NCBI GenBank assembly: GCA_050014815.1
Contig: JBEKCP010000152.1
Span: 1-10,087 of the forward strand
DNA: 10,087 nucleotides
Origin: JBEKCP01 sp050014815
Lineage (GTDB): Bacteria; Planctomycetota; Planctomycetia; Pirellulales; Thermoguttaceae
Direction: 5' to 3'
Shown here: piece after piece, positions 1 to 5,729 of the stretch
Numbering within the stretch: the first letter of the stretch is position 1
Layout of the letters: each line of letters starts with the position of its first letter
Notes under the pieces: model-generated
The model's database searches: none
The model's input: the letters and a program-made list of their open reading frames with translations, nothing else
Told to the model about the DNA's origin: nothing
Position numbers and translations under genes: made by a program

Positions 1-63
1 ATCCTGAACCGATGTCCTTGCAAATGGCCTGTCGTGAAGGCAACGTGGTGACGGGGGGGATAC

Positions 64-97
64 GACGCAAAGGCGCCAAGCCGCAAAGACGCTAAAG
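64..97. repeat. Short degenerate tandem repeat, unit about 8-9 bp (CGCAAAG-like)
   Basis: Four consecutive units share the core CGCAAAG or close variants: 64-72, 73-80, 81-88 and 89-97, the second reading GCGCCAAG and the last ACGCTAAAG. The array lies in the non-coding leader upstream of rfbB. No coding frame with recognisable protein crosses it. Similar CGCAAAG arrays are, from memory, scattered in intergenic DNA of several environmental bacteria, but I cannot check that here. Apart from this array I see nothing in positions 1-127. Confidence 0.5.
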
Positions 98-127
98 TCA
101 TTGTGTCGAAACGGCGCCAGCGACCGC

Positions 128-156
128 TTGAGATTGACCTGAGCCCGTCGTATACT
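128..156 (+). promoter_or_regulatory. Sigma-70-like promoter for rfbB
   Basis: A -35-like TTGAGA at 128-133 and a -10-like TATACT at 151-156 are separated by exactly 17 bp, each matching the consensus at five of six positions. Transcription would start near 163, giving a leader of about 56 nt before the ATG at 219. The nearby TTGACA at 164-169 has no fitting -10 downstream, so the first pair is preferred. This is seen by eye only. Confidence 0.45.
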
Positions 157-218
157 CAGACTGTTGACAACCCGCTGCGGATCCATTTCAAAGCCGGTAA
201 CCAGTAGACGTGTTCCCC

Positions 219-1289
219 ATGCGAACCATTCTCGTCACCGGCGGCGCGGGCTTCATCGGCAGTTGTTTCGTCCGCGGCCTCGTGGCCCGGCGGGAGGCCC
301 GAATCGTCAACCTCGACAAGCTGACCTACGCCGGCAATCTCGATTCGCTTGCCCCCGTGCTCGGCGACCCGGACCACGTCTTCGTCCAGGGCGACATCAT
401 GGACCGTGGGGCGGTCGACCGGCTCCTGGCCGAGCACCAGCCGGAGGCGATCGTCCATTTCGCGGCGGAGTCGCACGTGGACCGCTCGATCGACCGGCCC
501 GCCGAGTTCGTGGCCACGAACGTGCTGGGCACCTTCCAGATGCTCGACGCCGCGCTGGCCTACTGGTCGCGGCTGCCCCAACCGCGGCGAGCGGCATTCC
601 GCTTCCTCCACGTCTCGACCGACGAGGTGTACGGCTCGCTCGGCCCGGAAGGGCTCTTCACCGAGTCGAGCCCCTACGACCCCAGTTCCCCCTACTCCGC
701 CTCGAAGGCCTCGGCCGACCACTTCGCCCGGGCCTACCATCGCACCTTCGGCCTGCCCGTCGTGGTGACGAATTGCTCGAACAACTACGGGCCCTACCAG
801 TTCCCCGAGAAGCTGATCCCCCTGATGATCCTCAACGCGGCGGCCGGCAAGCCGCTGCCGGTCTACGGCGACGGCGGGAACGTCCGCGACTGGCTTTACG
901 TCGAGGACCACTGCCGGGCGTTGGAGTGCGTGCTCCGGGGCGGCCTGCCCGGCGAGACCTACAACATCGGCGGCAACTGCGAGCGGACGAACCTGGAAGT
1001 GGTCCGGCGGATCTGCGAGGCGGTGGACCACGAGCGCCCGGGACTGCCGCACGCGCCGTGTACGTCGTTGATTACATTCGTGAAGGACCGGCCCGGCCAC
1101 GACCGCCGCTATGCCATCGACTCGGCCAAGATCCGCGCGTCGCTGGGCTGGCGGCCGGAGCACGATTTCGAGTCCGGGCTGGGCGAGACGGTCCGCTGGT
1201 ATCTCGGCAATCCGCGGTGGATCGAGCGGGTCCTGACGGGCAAGTACCGCCTGGAGCGCCTCGGGCTAAGGATGAAGGATGAAGGATGA
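219..1289 (+). CDS. rfbB: dTDP-glucose 4,6-dehydratase
   Basis: This NAD-dependent extended short-chain dehydrogenase converts dTDP-glucose to dTDP-4-keto-6-deoxyglucose, the step that commits sugar to dTDP-rhamnose and related deoxysugars for surface polysaccharides; it is cytoplasmic. The 356-residue protein has the glycine-rich NAD motif GGAGFIG at residues 8-14, DKLTYAGN at 33-40, the catalytic STDEVYG at 133-139 (Thr134, Asp135, Glu136), the YSASK dyad (Tyr159, Lys163), then NNYGPYQFPEKLIPL and VKDRPGHDRRYAID. Length fits the family (about 350-360). The ATG at 219 directly precedes the Rossmann strand; an in-frame GTG at 210 would add only three residues and neither has a Shine-Dalgarno site. 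The partner rhamnose genes rfbA, rfbC and rfbD are not in the window. The last residues (MKDEG and the stop) are read from a heptamer repeat, so the natural end was probably just after the usual ERLGL terminus. Identity is very secure. Confidence 0.96.
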   Translation: MRTILVTGGAGFIGSCFVRGLVARREARIVNLDKLTYAGNLDSLAPVLGDPDHVFVQGDIMDRGAVDRLLAEHQPEAIVHFAAESHVDRSIDRPAEFVATNVLGTFQMLDAALAYWSRLPQPRRAAFRFLHVSTDEVYGSLGPEGLFTESSPYDPSSPYSASKASADHFARAYHRTFGLPVVVTNCSNNYGPYQFPEKLIPLMILNAAAGKPLPVYGDGGNVRDWLYVEDHCRALECVLRGGLPGETYNIGGNCERTNLEVVRRICEAVDHERPGLPHAPCTSLITFVKDRPGHDRRYAIDSAKIRASLGWRPEHDFESGLGETVRWYLGNPRWIERVLTGKYRLERLGLRMKDEG

Positions 1290-1354
1290 AGGATGAAGGC
1301 GGAGGGATGAAGGATGAGAGTACTCGGTACTGGGTACTCAGGACGCGGTACTAC
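1271..1354. repeat. Mosaic heptamer tandem array: GATGAAG then GTACTNN, in one register
   Basis: Twelve heptamers run without a break in a single 7-bp register. GATGAAG occurs at 1271, 1278, 1285, 1292 and 1306, with a degenerate unit at 1299 and GATGAGA at 1313. The core then changes to GTACT at 1320, 1327, 1334 and 1348, with a degenerate unit at 1341. The first copies overlap the end of rfbB and supply its stop codon. It resembles in style the short tandemly repeated repetitive heptamers described in cyanobacteria; that comparison concerns form only. Confidence 0.85.
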
Positions 1355-1403
1355 CTTCCGCCCGCTCCCGTGCCCTGACCCCTGTCCCTCTTCCTTCCGT
1401 TTT

Positions 1404-1448
1404 GGATTTCCGATTTCGGATTTGTTTGGGATTTGGAGCTTCGAATTT
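1404..1448. repeat. GATTT-rich degenerate repeat (partly period 7)
   Basis: The core GATTT occurs at 1405, 1412 and 1419, exactly seven bases apart, then again at 1430, and a related GAATTT at 1443-1448. It is AT-richer than the surroundings and lies between the convergent ends of rfbB and acsA. It is out of register with the array at 1271-1354. I see no clear hairpin terminator for either gene in the 1290-1459 gap; the repeats fill most of it. Confidence 0.6.
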
Positions 1449-1459
1449 GCTGCTTCCCT

Positions 1460-3418
1460 TCAATCTTCTTCCTGCCGGAGGCGGGCCAGGACGCTGAAGT
1501 CCTCCAGCGTCGTCGTGTCGCCCACGGTCTCGCGGCCGGCCGCGACGTCGCGCAACAGCCGCCGCATGATCTTGCCGCTGCGGGTCTTCGGCAGGGCGTT
1601 GGTGAAGTGGATGTCGTCGGGCACGGCCAGGGCGCCGATCTCCTTGCGGACGTGGGCCTTCAGCGCCTGCCGCAACTCCTCGCTGGGCTCGAAGCTGCCG
1701 CCCAGCGTGACGAAGACCGACACCGCCTCGCCCTTCAGGTCGTGCGGGCGGCCGACCGCCGCCGCCTCCGCCACCGCCGGATGGCTCACCAGGGCGCTCT
1801 CGATCTCGATCGTGCTCAGCCGGTGGCCGGAGACGTTCAGCACGTCGTCGATCCGCCCCATGATCCAGTAGTAGCCGTCCTCGTCGCATCGGGCATTGTC
1901 GCCGCAAAGGTACTTGTGGGGCACGTCGCTCCAGTACTGGATCTTGTACCGCTCGTCGTCGCCCCAGATGCCCCGGAGCATCGCCGGCCAGGGCCGCGCG
2001 ATGACCAGCCACCCCCCGTTGCCCGCCTCGACCGGCTTGTGGTCCTCGCCGACGATCTCGGGGATGACGCCGGGCAGGGGCTTGGTGCAACTGCCGGGCT
2101 TCGTCGGGATGGCGCCCGGCACCGGGCTCATCATGATCATGCCCGTCTCCGTCTGCCACCACGTATCGACGATCGGGCACCGCTGGCCGCCGATCTTGTT
2201 GTGGTACCACATCCAGGCCTCCGGGTTGATGCCCTCGCCGACGCTGCCCAGCAGCCGCAGGCTCGACAGGTCGTGCCGATCGACCCACTGGTCGCCCCAC
2301 TTGATGAACGTCCGGATGGCGGTCGGGGCGGTGTAGAGGATGCTGATCCGGTACTGCTCGATCATCCGCCACCAGCGGGAGCAGTCGGGGGCGTCGGGAG
2401 AACCTTCGTAGATGAAGGTCGTCGCCCCGCACGCCAGCGGTCCATAGACCACGTAGGTGTGGCCGGTGACCCATCCGATGTCGGCCGTGCACCAGAAGAC
2501 GTCTTCGTCGCGGATGTCGAAGACCCATTCCATCGTCTTCTTGGCGCCGAGCAGGTAGCCGGCGGTGGAGTGCTTCACGCCCTTCGGCTTGCCGGTCGAT
2601 CCGCTCGTGTAGAGGATGAAGAGCGGGGCCTCGCTGTCCAGCGGCTCGGCGGGGCAGTCGGCCGAGACGCCGGCCACCAGGTCGTGCCACCAGTAGTCGC
2701 GCCCCTCCTGCATCGAGACCGCCGCGCCGGTCCGCCGCACCACGATGCAGTGCTCGACCGTGGGCGATTTCTCCAGCGCCACGTCGACGTTCTGCTTCAG
2801 CGGCAACTGCTTGCCGCGGCGCCAGCCCGCGTCGGCCGTGATGATCACCTTGGCCTGGGCGTTGTTGTTCCGCTCGGCGATCGCCTCGCTCGAAAAGCCG
2901 CCGAAGATAACACAGTGGACGGCGCCGATCCGGGCGCACGCCAGCATCGCGATGGCCAGCTCCGGCACCATCGGCATGTACATCGAGACGACGTCGCCCT
3001 TGGCAACCCCGAGCTTCTTCAGGGCGTTGGCGAAGCGGCACACCTCGGTGTGGAGCATCTGGTAGGTCAGGACGCGGACATCGCCCGGCTCGCCTTCCCA
3101 GATCAAGGCCGCCTTGTTCCGCCGCGGACCGTCAAGATGGCGATCCAGGCAGTTGTAGGAAATATTCATCTGCCCGCCGACAAACCACTTGGCAAACGGC
3201 TCGTCCCACTGGAGGACCTTCGTGAACGGCTTGAACCAGTCGAGCTCGCCGGCCAGCTTGCCCCAGAACCCCTCGAGGTCCCGGGCGGCCTCGTTCCACA
3301 TCTTTTCATACTGCTCCAACGAGCCGATGCGGGCCTTCTCGGCGAACTCCTGGGGAGGCGGGAAGAGCCGCTCTTCCTTCATGACGTTCACGATCTGCCC
3401 GGACGCCTGCTTTGCCAT
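1460..3418 (-). CDS. acsA: Acetyl-CoA synthetase (AMP-forming acetate-CoA ligase)
   Basis: This cytoplasmic enzyme activates acetate with ATP to acetyl-AMP and then transfers it to CoA. The 652-residue product, the length of E. coli Acs, shows the adenylate-forming family core: P-loop-like YTSGSTGKPKG at residues 270-280, WVTGHTYVVYGPL at about 316-328, the DTWWQTETG motif at 418-426 whose tryptophans shape the small acetate pocket, the GRIDDVLNVSGHR hinge region at 521-533, and PKTRSGK ending in Lys616, equivalent to the catalytic and acetylation-controlled lysine of Acs. The start is the ATG at 3418 because GGAGGA sits 7 nt upstream; an in-frame TTG at 3433 overlaps that ribosome site and is unlikely. 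The mannosyltransferase gene ends 49 bp upstream on the same strand, but a promoter and a palindrome in that junction suggest separate control. All signature residues that I checked are present, so the enzyme should be active. Confidence 0.97.
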   Translation of the reverse strand: MAKQASGQIVNVMKEERLFPPPQEFAEKARIGSLEQYEKMWNEAARDLEGFWGKLAGELDWFKPFTKVLQWDEPFAKWFVGGQMNISYNCLDRHLDGPRRNKAALIWEGEPGDVRVLTYQMLHTEVCRFANALKKLGVAKGDVVSMYMPMVPELAIAMLACARIGAVHCVIFGGFSSEAIAERNNNAQAKVIITADAGWRRGKQLPLKQNVDVALEKSPTVEHCIVVRRTGAAVSMQEGRDYWWHDLVAGVSADCPAEPLDSEAPLFILYTSGSTGKPKGVKHSTAGYLLGAKKTMEWVFDIRDEDVFWCTADIGWVTGHTYVVYGPLACGATTFIYEGSPDAPDCSRWWRMIEQYRISILYTAPTAIRTFIKWGDQWVDRHDLSSLRLLGSVGEGINPEAWMWYHNKIGGQRCPIVDTWWQTETGMIMMSPVPGAIPTKPGSCTKPLPGVIPEIVGEDHKPVEAGNGGWLVIARPWPAMLRGIWGDDERYKIQYWSDVPHKYLCGDNARCDEDGYYWIMGRIDDVLNVSGHRLSTIEIESALVSHPAVAEAAAVGRPHDLKGEAVSVFVTLGGSFEPSEELRQALKAHVRKEIGALAVPDDIHFTNALPKTRSGKIMRRLLRDVAAGRETVGDTTTLEDFSVLARLRQEED

Positions 3419-3425
3419 CTTTGGC

Positions 3426-3431
3426 TCCTCC
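3426..3431 (-). promoter_or_regulatory. Ribosome binding site GGAGGA of acsA
   Basis: Read on the minus strand, GGAGGA is followed by 7 nt and then the ATG at 3418. It is the strongest Shine-Dalgarno sequence I noticed in the window and decides the acsA start in favour of 3418 over the in-frame TTG at 3433. Confidence 0.8.
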
Positions 3432-3444
3432 AAAATGGGTGACG

Positions 3445-3468
3445 AGCGTTTTGATCTACGAAAACGCT
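3445..3468. promoter_or_regulatory. Perfect 8-8-8 palindrome at the acsA transcription start, possible operator
   Basis: AGCGTTTT (3445-3452) and AAAACGCT (3461-3468) are exact reverse complements around an 8-bp centre, giving half-sites 16 bp apart. The palindrome begins two bases downstream of the putative acsA -10 and so would cover the transcription start, a usual place for a repressor site. There is no run of T after it in the acsA direction, so a terminator is less likely. Its left half touches the stop codon of the mannosyltransferase gene. The binding protein is unknown. Confidence 0.4.
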
Positions 3469-4250
3469 TATTCTAGGGGACCGCCAAGGGGCTTACAAGG
3501 GGACAGCCGGCCGCGGAACCCAAGGGCCAGGATGATCCAAATCGCCGAGATCGCCTCCCGCAGGTCGATCTTCGACGATCCATGCTCCCGGTCGACGAAG
3601 ACAATGGGCGTTTCCCCGATCCGGGCGCCTATGCACTGCAACCGCCAGAGGATCTCCTCCTGGAAGGAGTAGCCTCGGCTGCGGATCGCCCCGAAATCGA
3701 GTCGGGCCAGCGTGGCCGTGCGGTAGCAGCGGTAGCCGCCGCTGGTGTCGCGGGCCCTTAGCCCCAGGAGCCATCGGGCGTAACCGTTTACGGCCCGACT
3801 CATCAGGTGCCGCCGCCACGGCCAGCCCTCGATGCCGCCGCCGGGAATGTATCGCGAGCCGATCATGACGTCCACCGGGGGCCCGCCCGGGGGGTCCATC
3901 CCGGCCGCCGGGTCCATCCCGGCCAGCAGATCGGGCAAATACCGCGGGGCATGGCTGAAATCCGCATCCATGTTGAGCACGTATCGGTAGCCGTGCTCGA
4001 TGGCATACTTCATTCCCGCCAGGATGGCGGTGCCCAGCCCCTGTTTCCCGCTGCGGTGGAGGCATCGGACCCTGGGGTCCTCTGCCGACGTGCGGTCGCA
4101 CCACTGGCCAGTCCCGTCGGGCGACCCGTCGTCGATCACCAGCAGATCGACCTCGGGGGCGAAGCGGAATATCTCGCCCACCAGTCGAGGCAGGTTCTCG
4201 ATCTCGTTGTAGGTGGCGACCGTAACAAGGGTCTTGCCGCTGGGGGGCAT
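3468..4250 (-). CDS. Family 2 glycosyltransferase, polyprenol/dolichol-phosphate mannosyltransferase type
   Basis: It probably transfers mannose from GDP-mannose to a polyprenyl phosphate on the inner face of the membrane, giving a lipid-linked donor for later glycosylation. The 260 residues have GT-A fold motifs: TVATYNEIENL at about 10-20, VIDDGSPDGT at 38-47, the metal-binding DADFSH at 95-100, GSRYIPGG at 131-138, a SRAVNGYAR segment at 151-159, and SGGYRCYR and YSFQEEILWR near 170-203. Length matches the short, DPM1-like class that lacks C-terminal membrane domains; only one weakly hydrophobic stretch appears near 234-244. The start at 4250 is the first ATG, preceded by a poor GAGAT ribosome site. 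A REP-like inverted repeat ends 10 bp upstream of the ATG. Residues 110-122 contain an 18-bp direct duplication (GMDPAA/GMDPPG) in the loop after the metal site. The true acceptor and sugar cannot be fixed from sequence; another polyprenyl-phosphate sugar transferase is possible. Confidence 0.88.
   Translation of the reverse strand: MPPSGKTLVTVATYNEIENLPRLVGEIFRFAPEVDLLVIDDGSPDGTGQWCDRTSAEDPRVRCLHRSGKQGLGTAILAGMKYAIEHGYRYVLNMDADFSHAPRYLPDLLAGMDPAAGMDPPGGPPVDVMIGSRYIPGGGIEGWPWRRHLMSRAVNGYARWLLGLRARDTSGGYRCYRTATLARLDFGAIRSRGYSFQEEILWRLQCIGARIGETPIVFVDREHGSSKIDLREAISAIWIILALGFRGRLSPCKPLGGPLE
3470..3498 (-). promoter_or_regulatory. Sigma-70-like promoter for acsA
   Basis: On the minus strand TTGTAA (3498-3493) and TAGAAT (3475-3470) are separated by exactly 17 bp. 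They match the consensus at four and five of six positions. Both lie in the last codons of the upstream mannosyltransferase gene. Transcription would start near 3463, giving a leader of about 45 nt. Confidence 0.4.
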
Positions 4251-4260
4251 GGTCGATCTC

Positions 4261-4342
4261 GTTTAGCGGGCGGGCTTGCCCGCCGCGCGATATTAAGAAA
4301 AAAGCCACGCTGCAACGCGGCGGGCAAGCCCGCCCGCTAAAC
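4261..4342. repeat. REP/BIME-like element: perfect 27-bp inverted repeat with 28-bp centre
   Basis: The left arm 4261-4287 begins GTTTAGCGGGCGGGCTTGCC and the right arm 4316-4342 is its exact reverse complement over all 27 bases. Each arm is itself a small palindrome (GGCGGGC, TT, GCCCGCC), which is the structure of a REP unit, and the two inverted units form a BIME-like pair. A further copy of the unit is at 10046-10070, so it is dispersed. The central 28 bp is not palindromic. The element lies between divergent genes, 10 bp from the mannosyltransferase start codon. No transposase is in the window. Confidence 0.85.
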
Positions 4343-4361
4343 AGCGTTATGCAGTTTGCAA

Positions 4362-4391
4362 TTGTATCAAGTCCCCCCATCCGCGTATAAT
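4362..4391 (+). promoter_or_regulatory. Promoter of the MFS gene with consensus -10
   Basis: TATAAT, a perfect -10, lies at 4386-4391, and TTGTAT at 4362-4367 is 18 bp upstream as a -35. Transcription would start near 4398, about 24 nt before the ATG at 4422. This placement rules against the upstream TTG at 4356 as the translation start, because it would lie outside the transcript. Confidence 0.55.
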
Positions 4392-4421
4392 GGGACAAAT
4401 TACGACACCCGTGTTTTCGCC

Positions 4422-5696
4422 ATGATTTCCGGATCCCGCCTCCCCCCGCAACCGCGATTTCGCCAGCAGAGCCGCCGGCGATCTCCGACCTCGGTTGCGC
4501 AGACATCCCCTTATGGCTCGCCTTTCTGGTTTGCCTATATCGCTAATGCCCTGTTCTCGGCGGGCGTCGGGGTGCTCTACCACTACGCGGATTTTATAAG
4601 CCTCCTGGGTGGCACAGAGCTACACCTTGGCTGGATCGTCGGCGTCGGGATGGTTGGAAGCCTGCTGATGCGGCTGGTCATGGGCGTGGGAATCGACCGG
4701 CGGGGGCCAAGCATCATCTTGTTTGGGTCGGTCGGGCTCTTCGTCCTCGTCTGCTTGGCGCACCTGGCCGTGACGAGCCCCACCGGCGCGGCAGTCTACC
4801 TGCTGCGGATCGCTTATTGTTCGGCGATGGCGGGATATTACGGGGCCTTGATGGCCTTCGTCTGCAACCGGGCGCCGCAGGAGCGAATGGCCGAGATGGT
4901 CGGCATGATCGGGACCTCGGGCTTTCTCGGGAACATCGTGGGAACGCAGTTGGGCGATTACTTGCGGGGCAGCGGCATGCTCCAGTGGTCGTGCATCGAC
5001 CAGATGTTCCTGGCGGCCGCGGCGTTGGCGGCCGCCGCGTTGCCGTTGTCGTGGCTGGCGCTTCGCGGCCACCTGCCGCCGCAGAGCGCCGTCCACCCCT
5101 CGTTGCGGCGGATCTTGCGGAGTTATCACCCGGGCCTGCCGCTCCTGGCGGTCGTTGTGGTGATGGGCGTGGGGCTGAACCTGCCCGTCACCTTCTTGCC
5201 CACCTACGCGGCCGAACTCGGCCTGACGCGGATCGCCATGTTCTTCACCGTCTACGCCATTGCCGCCGTCCTGACCCGCCTCGCCACCCGAAGCTGGCCG
5301 CAGCGGCTGGGCCTGCGGACCATGATCCTGCTGGGAAGCGGCGGATTGGCGCTCAGTCAGCTCGCGTTCCTGGCAGCCACCAGCGAGTGGCTGCTGGCGG
5401 TGCCCGGCATTGGCTACGGATTGTCCCACGCCGTGCTCTTTCCGGCCACCTTCGCGGTGGGCAACCTCTCGTTCCCCGACAAGCACCGCGGCGTGGGCAC
5501 CATGCTGATGCTGGCGATGTGGGACCTGGGACAACTGGTTGGGATGCCGGCCGCGGGCCTGGTAATCCATTACAGCGCCCTGGCCGGTCTGCCGCCTTAC
5601 CCGGTGCTTTTTTCCTTGATGGCCGCGGTGCTCGGGGCGATCACCGTCGGCTACGCCCTGTCGAGCCGCCATCCGGGCCGACTGGCCGACATGTAG
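4422..5696 (+). CDS. Major facilitator superfamily permease, substrate unknown
   Basis: An inner-membrane secondary transporter of 424 residues. After a basic, proline-rich N-terminus (to about residue 33) come about twelve hydrophobic segments in two groups, split by a loop at about 215-238. The loop between helices 2 and 3 carries GVGIDRRGPS at about 88-97, a good match to MFS motif A (GxxxDRxGRR). Conserved glycines and prolines recur in the helices, for example GFLGNIVGTQLGD and PGIGYGLSHAVLFP. The start is taken as the ATG at 4422 because a promoter with a consensus TATAAT lies at 4362-4391; a TTG at 4356 in the same frame would add 22 unlikely residues. No Shine-Dalgarno is evident. The folK fusion starts 33 bp after the stop, so the two may be co-transcribed. 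Nothing in the sequence reveals the substrate; an exporter of small molecules is as likely as an importer. Confidence 0.87.
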   Translation: MISGSRLPPQPRFRQQSRRRSPTSVAQTSPYGSPFWFAYIANALFSAGVGVLYHYADFISLLGGTELHLGWIVGVGMVGSLLMRLVMGVGIDRRGPSIILFGSVGLFVLVCLAHLAVTSPTGAAVYLLRIAYCSAMAGYYGALMAFVCNRAPQERMAEMVGMIGTSGFLGNIVGTQLGDYLRGSGMLQWSCIDQMFLAAAALAAAALPLSWLALRGHLPPQSAVHPSLRRILRSYHPGLPLLAVVVVMGVGLNLPVTFLPTYAAELGLTRIAMFFTVYAIAAVLTRLATRSWPQRLGLRTMILLGSGGLALSQLAFLAATSEWLLAVPGIGYGLSHAVLFPATFAVGNLSFPDKHRGVGTMLMLAMWDLGQLVGMPAAGLVIHYSALAGLPPYPVLFSLMAAVLGAITVGYALSSRHPGRLADM

Positions 5697-5705
5697 GCAC
5701 CCCTG

Positions 5706-5725
5706 AAAAAAGCCGCTTGCGGCTT
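5706..5725. terminator. Small hairpin with CUUG loop; A/T tract makes it a terminator only on the minus strand
   Basis: AAGCCG (5710-5715) and CGGCTT (5720-5725) form a perfect stem around CTTG, and six A residues (5706-5711) precede it. Read on the minus strand this is a stem followed by a run of T, the form of an intrinsic terminator. On the plus strand there is no T run, so MFS-to-folK read-through would not be stopped strongly. It sits in the 33-bp gap, ending 5 bp from the folK start. Confidence 0.45.
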
Positions 5726-5729
5726 CGCA

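Noticed and set aside
156..1163. Minus-strand open frame opposite rfbB
   Set aside because: Val/Arg/Gly-rich shadow of a certain gene, with no motif of its own.
1271..1448. Possible CRISPR array in the repeat-rich gap
   Set aside because: Units are only 7 bp, mostly contiguous and without unique spacers. They are tandem repeats.
1433..3442. Long open frame on the plus strand opposite acsA (669 codons)
   Set aside because: It mirrors the acsA gene, its translation is rich in Arg, Ala, His and Asp without any motif, and long antisense frames are expected in GC-rich genes. acsA on the other strand is unmistakable.
4356..4421. TTG start giving 22 extra residues to the MFS protein
   Set aside because: The region contains the TATAAT promoter, so it would lie outside the transcript, and the residues are unlike a membrane-protein start.
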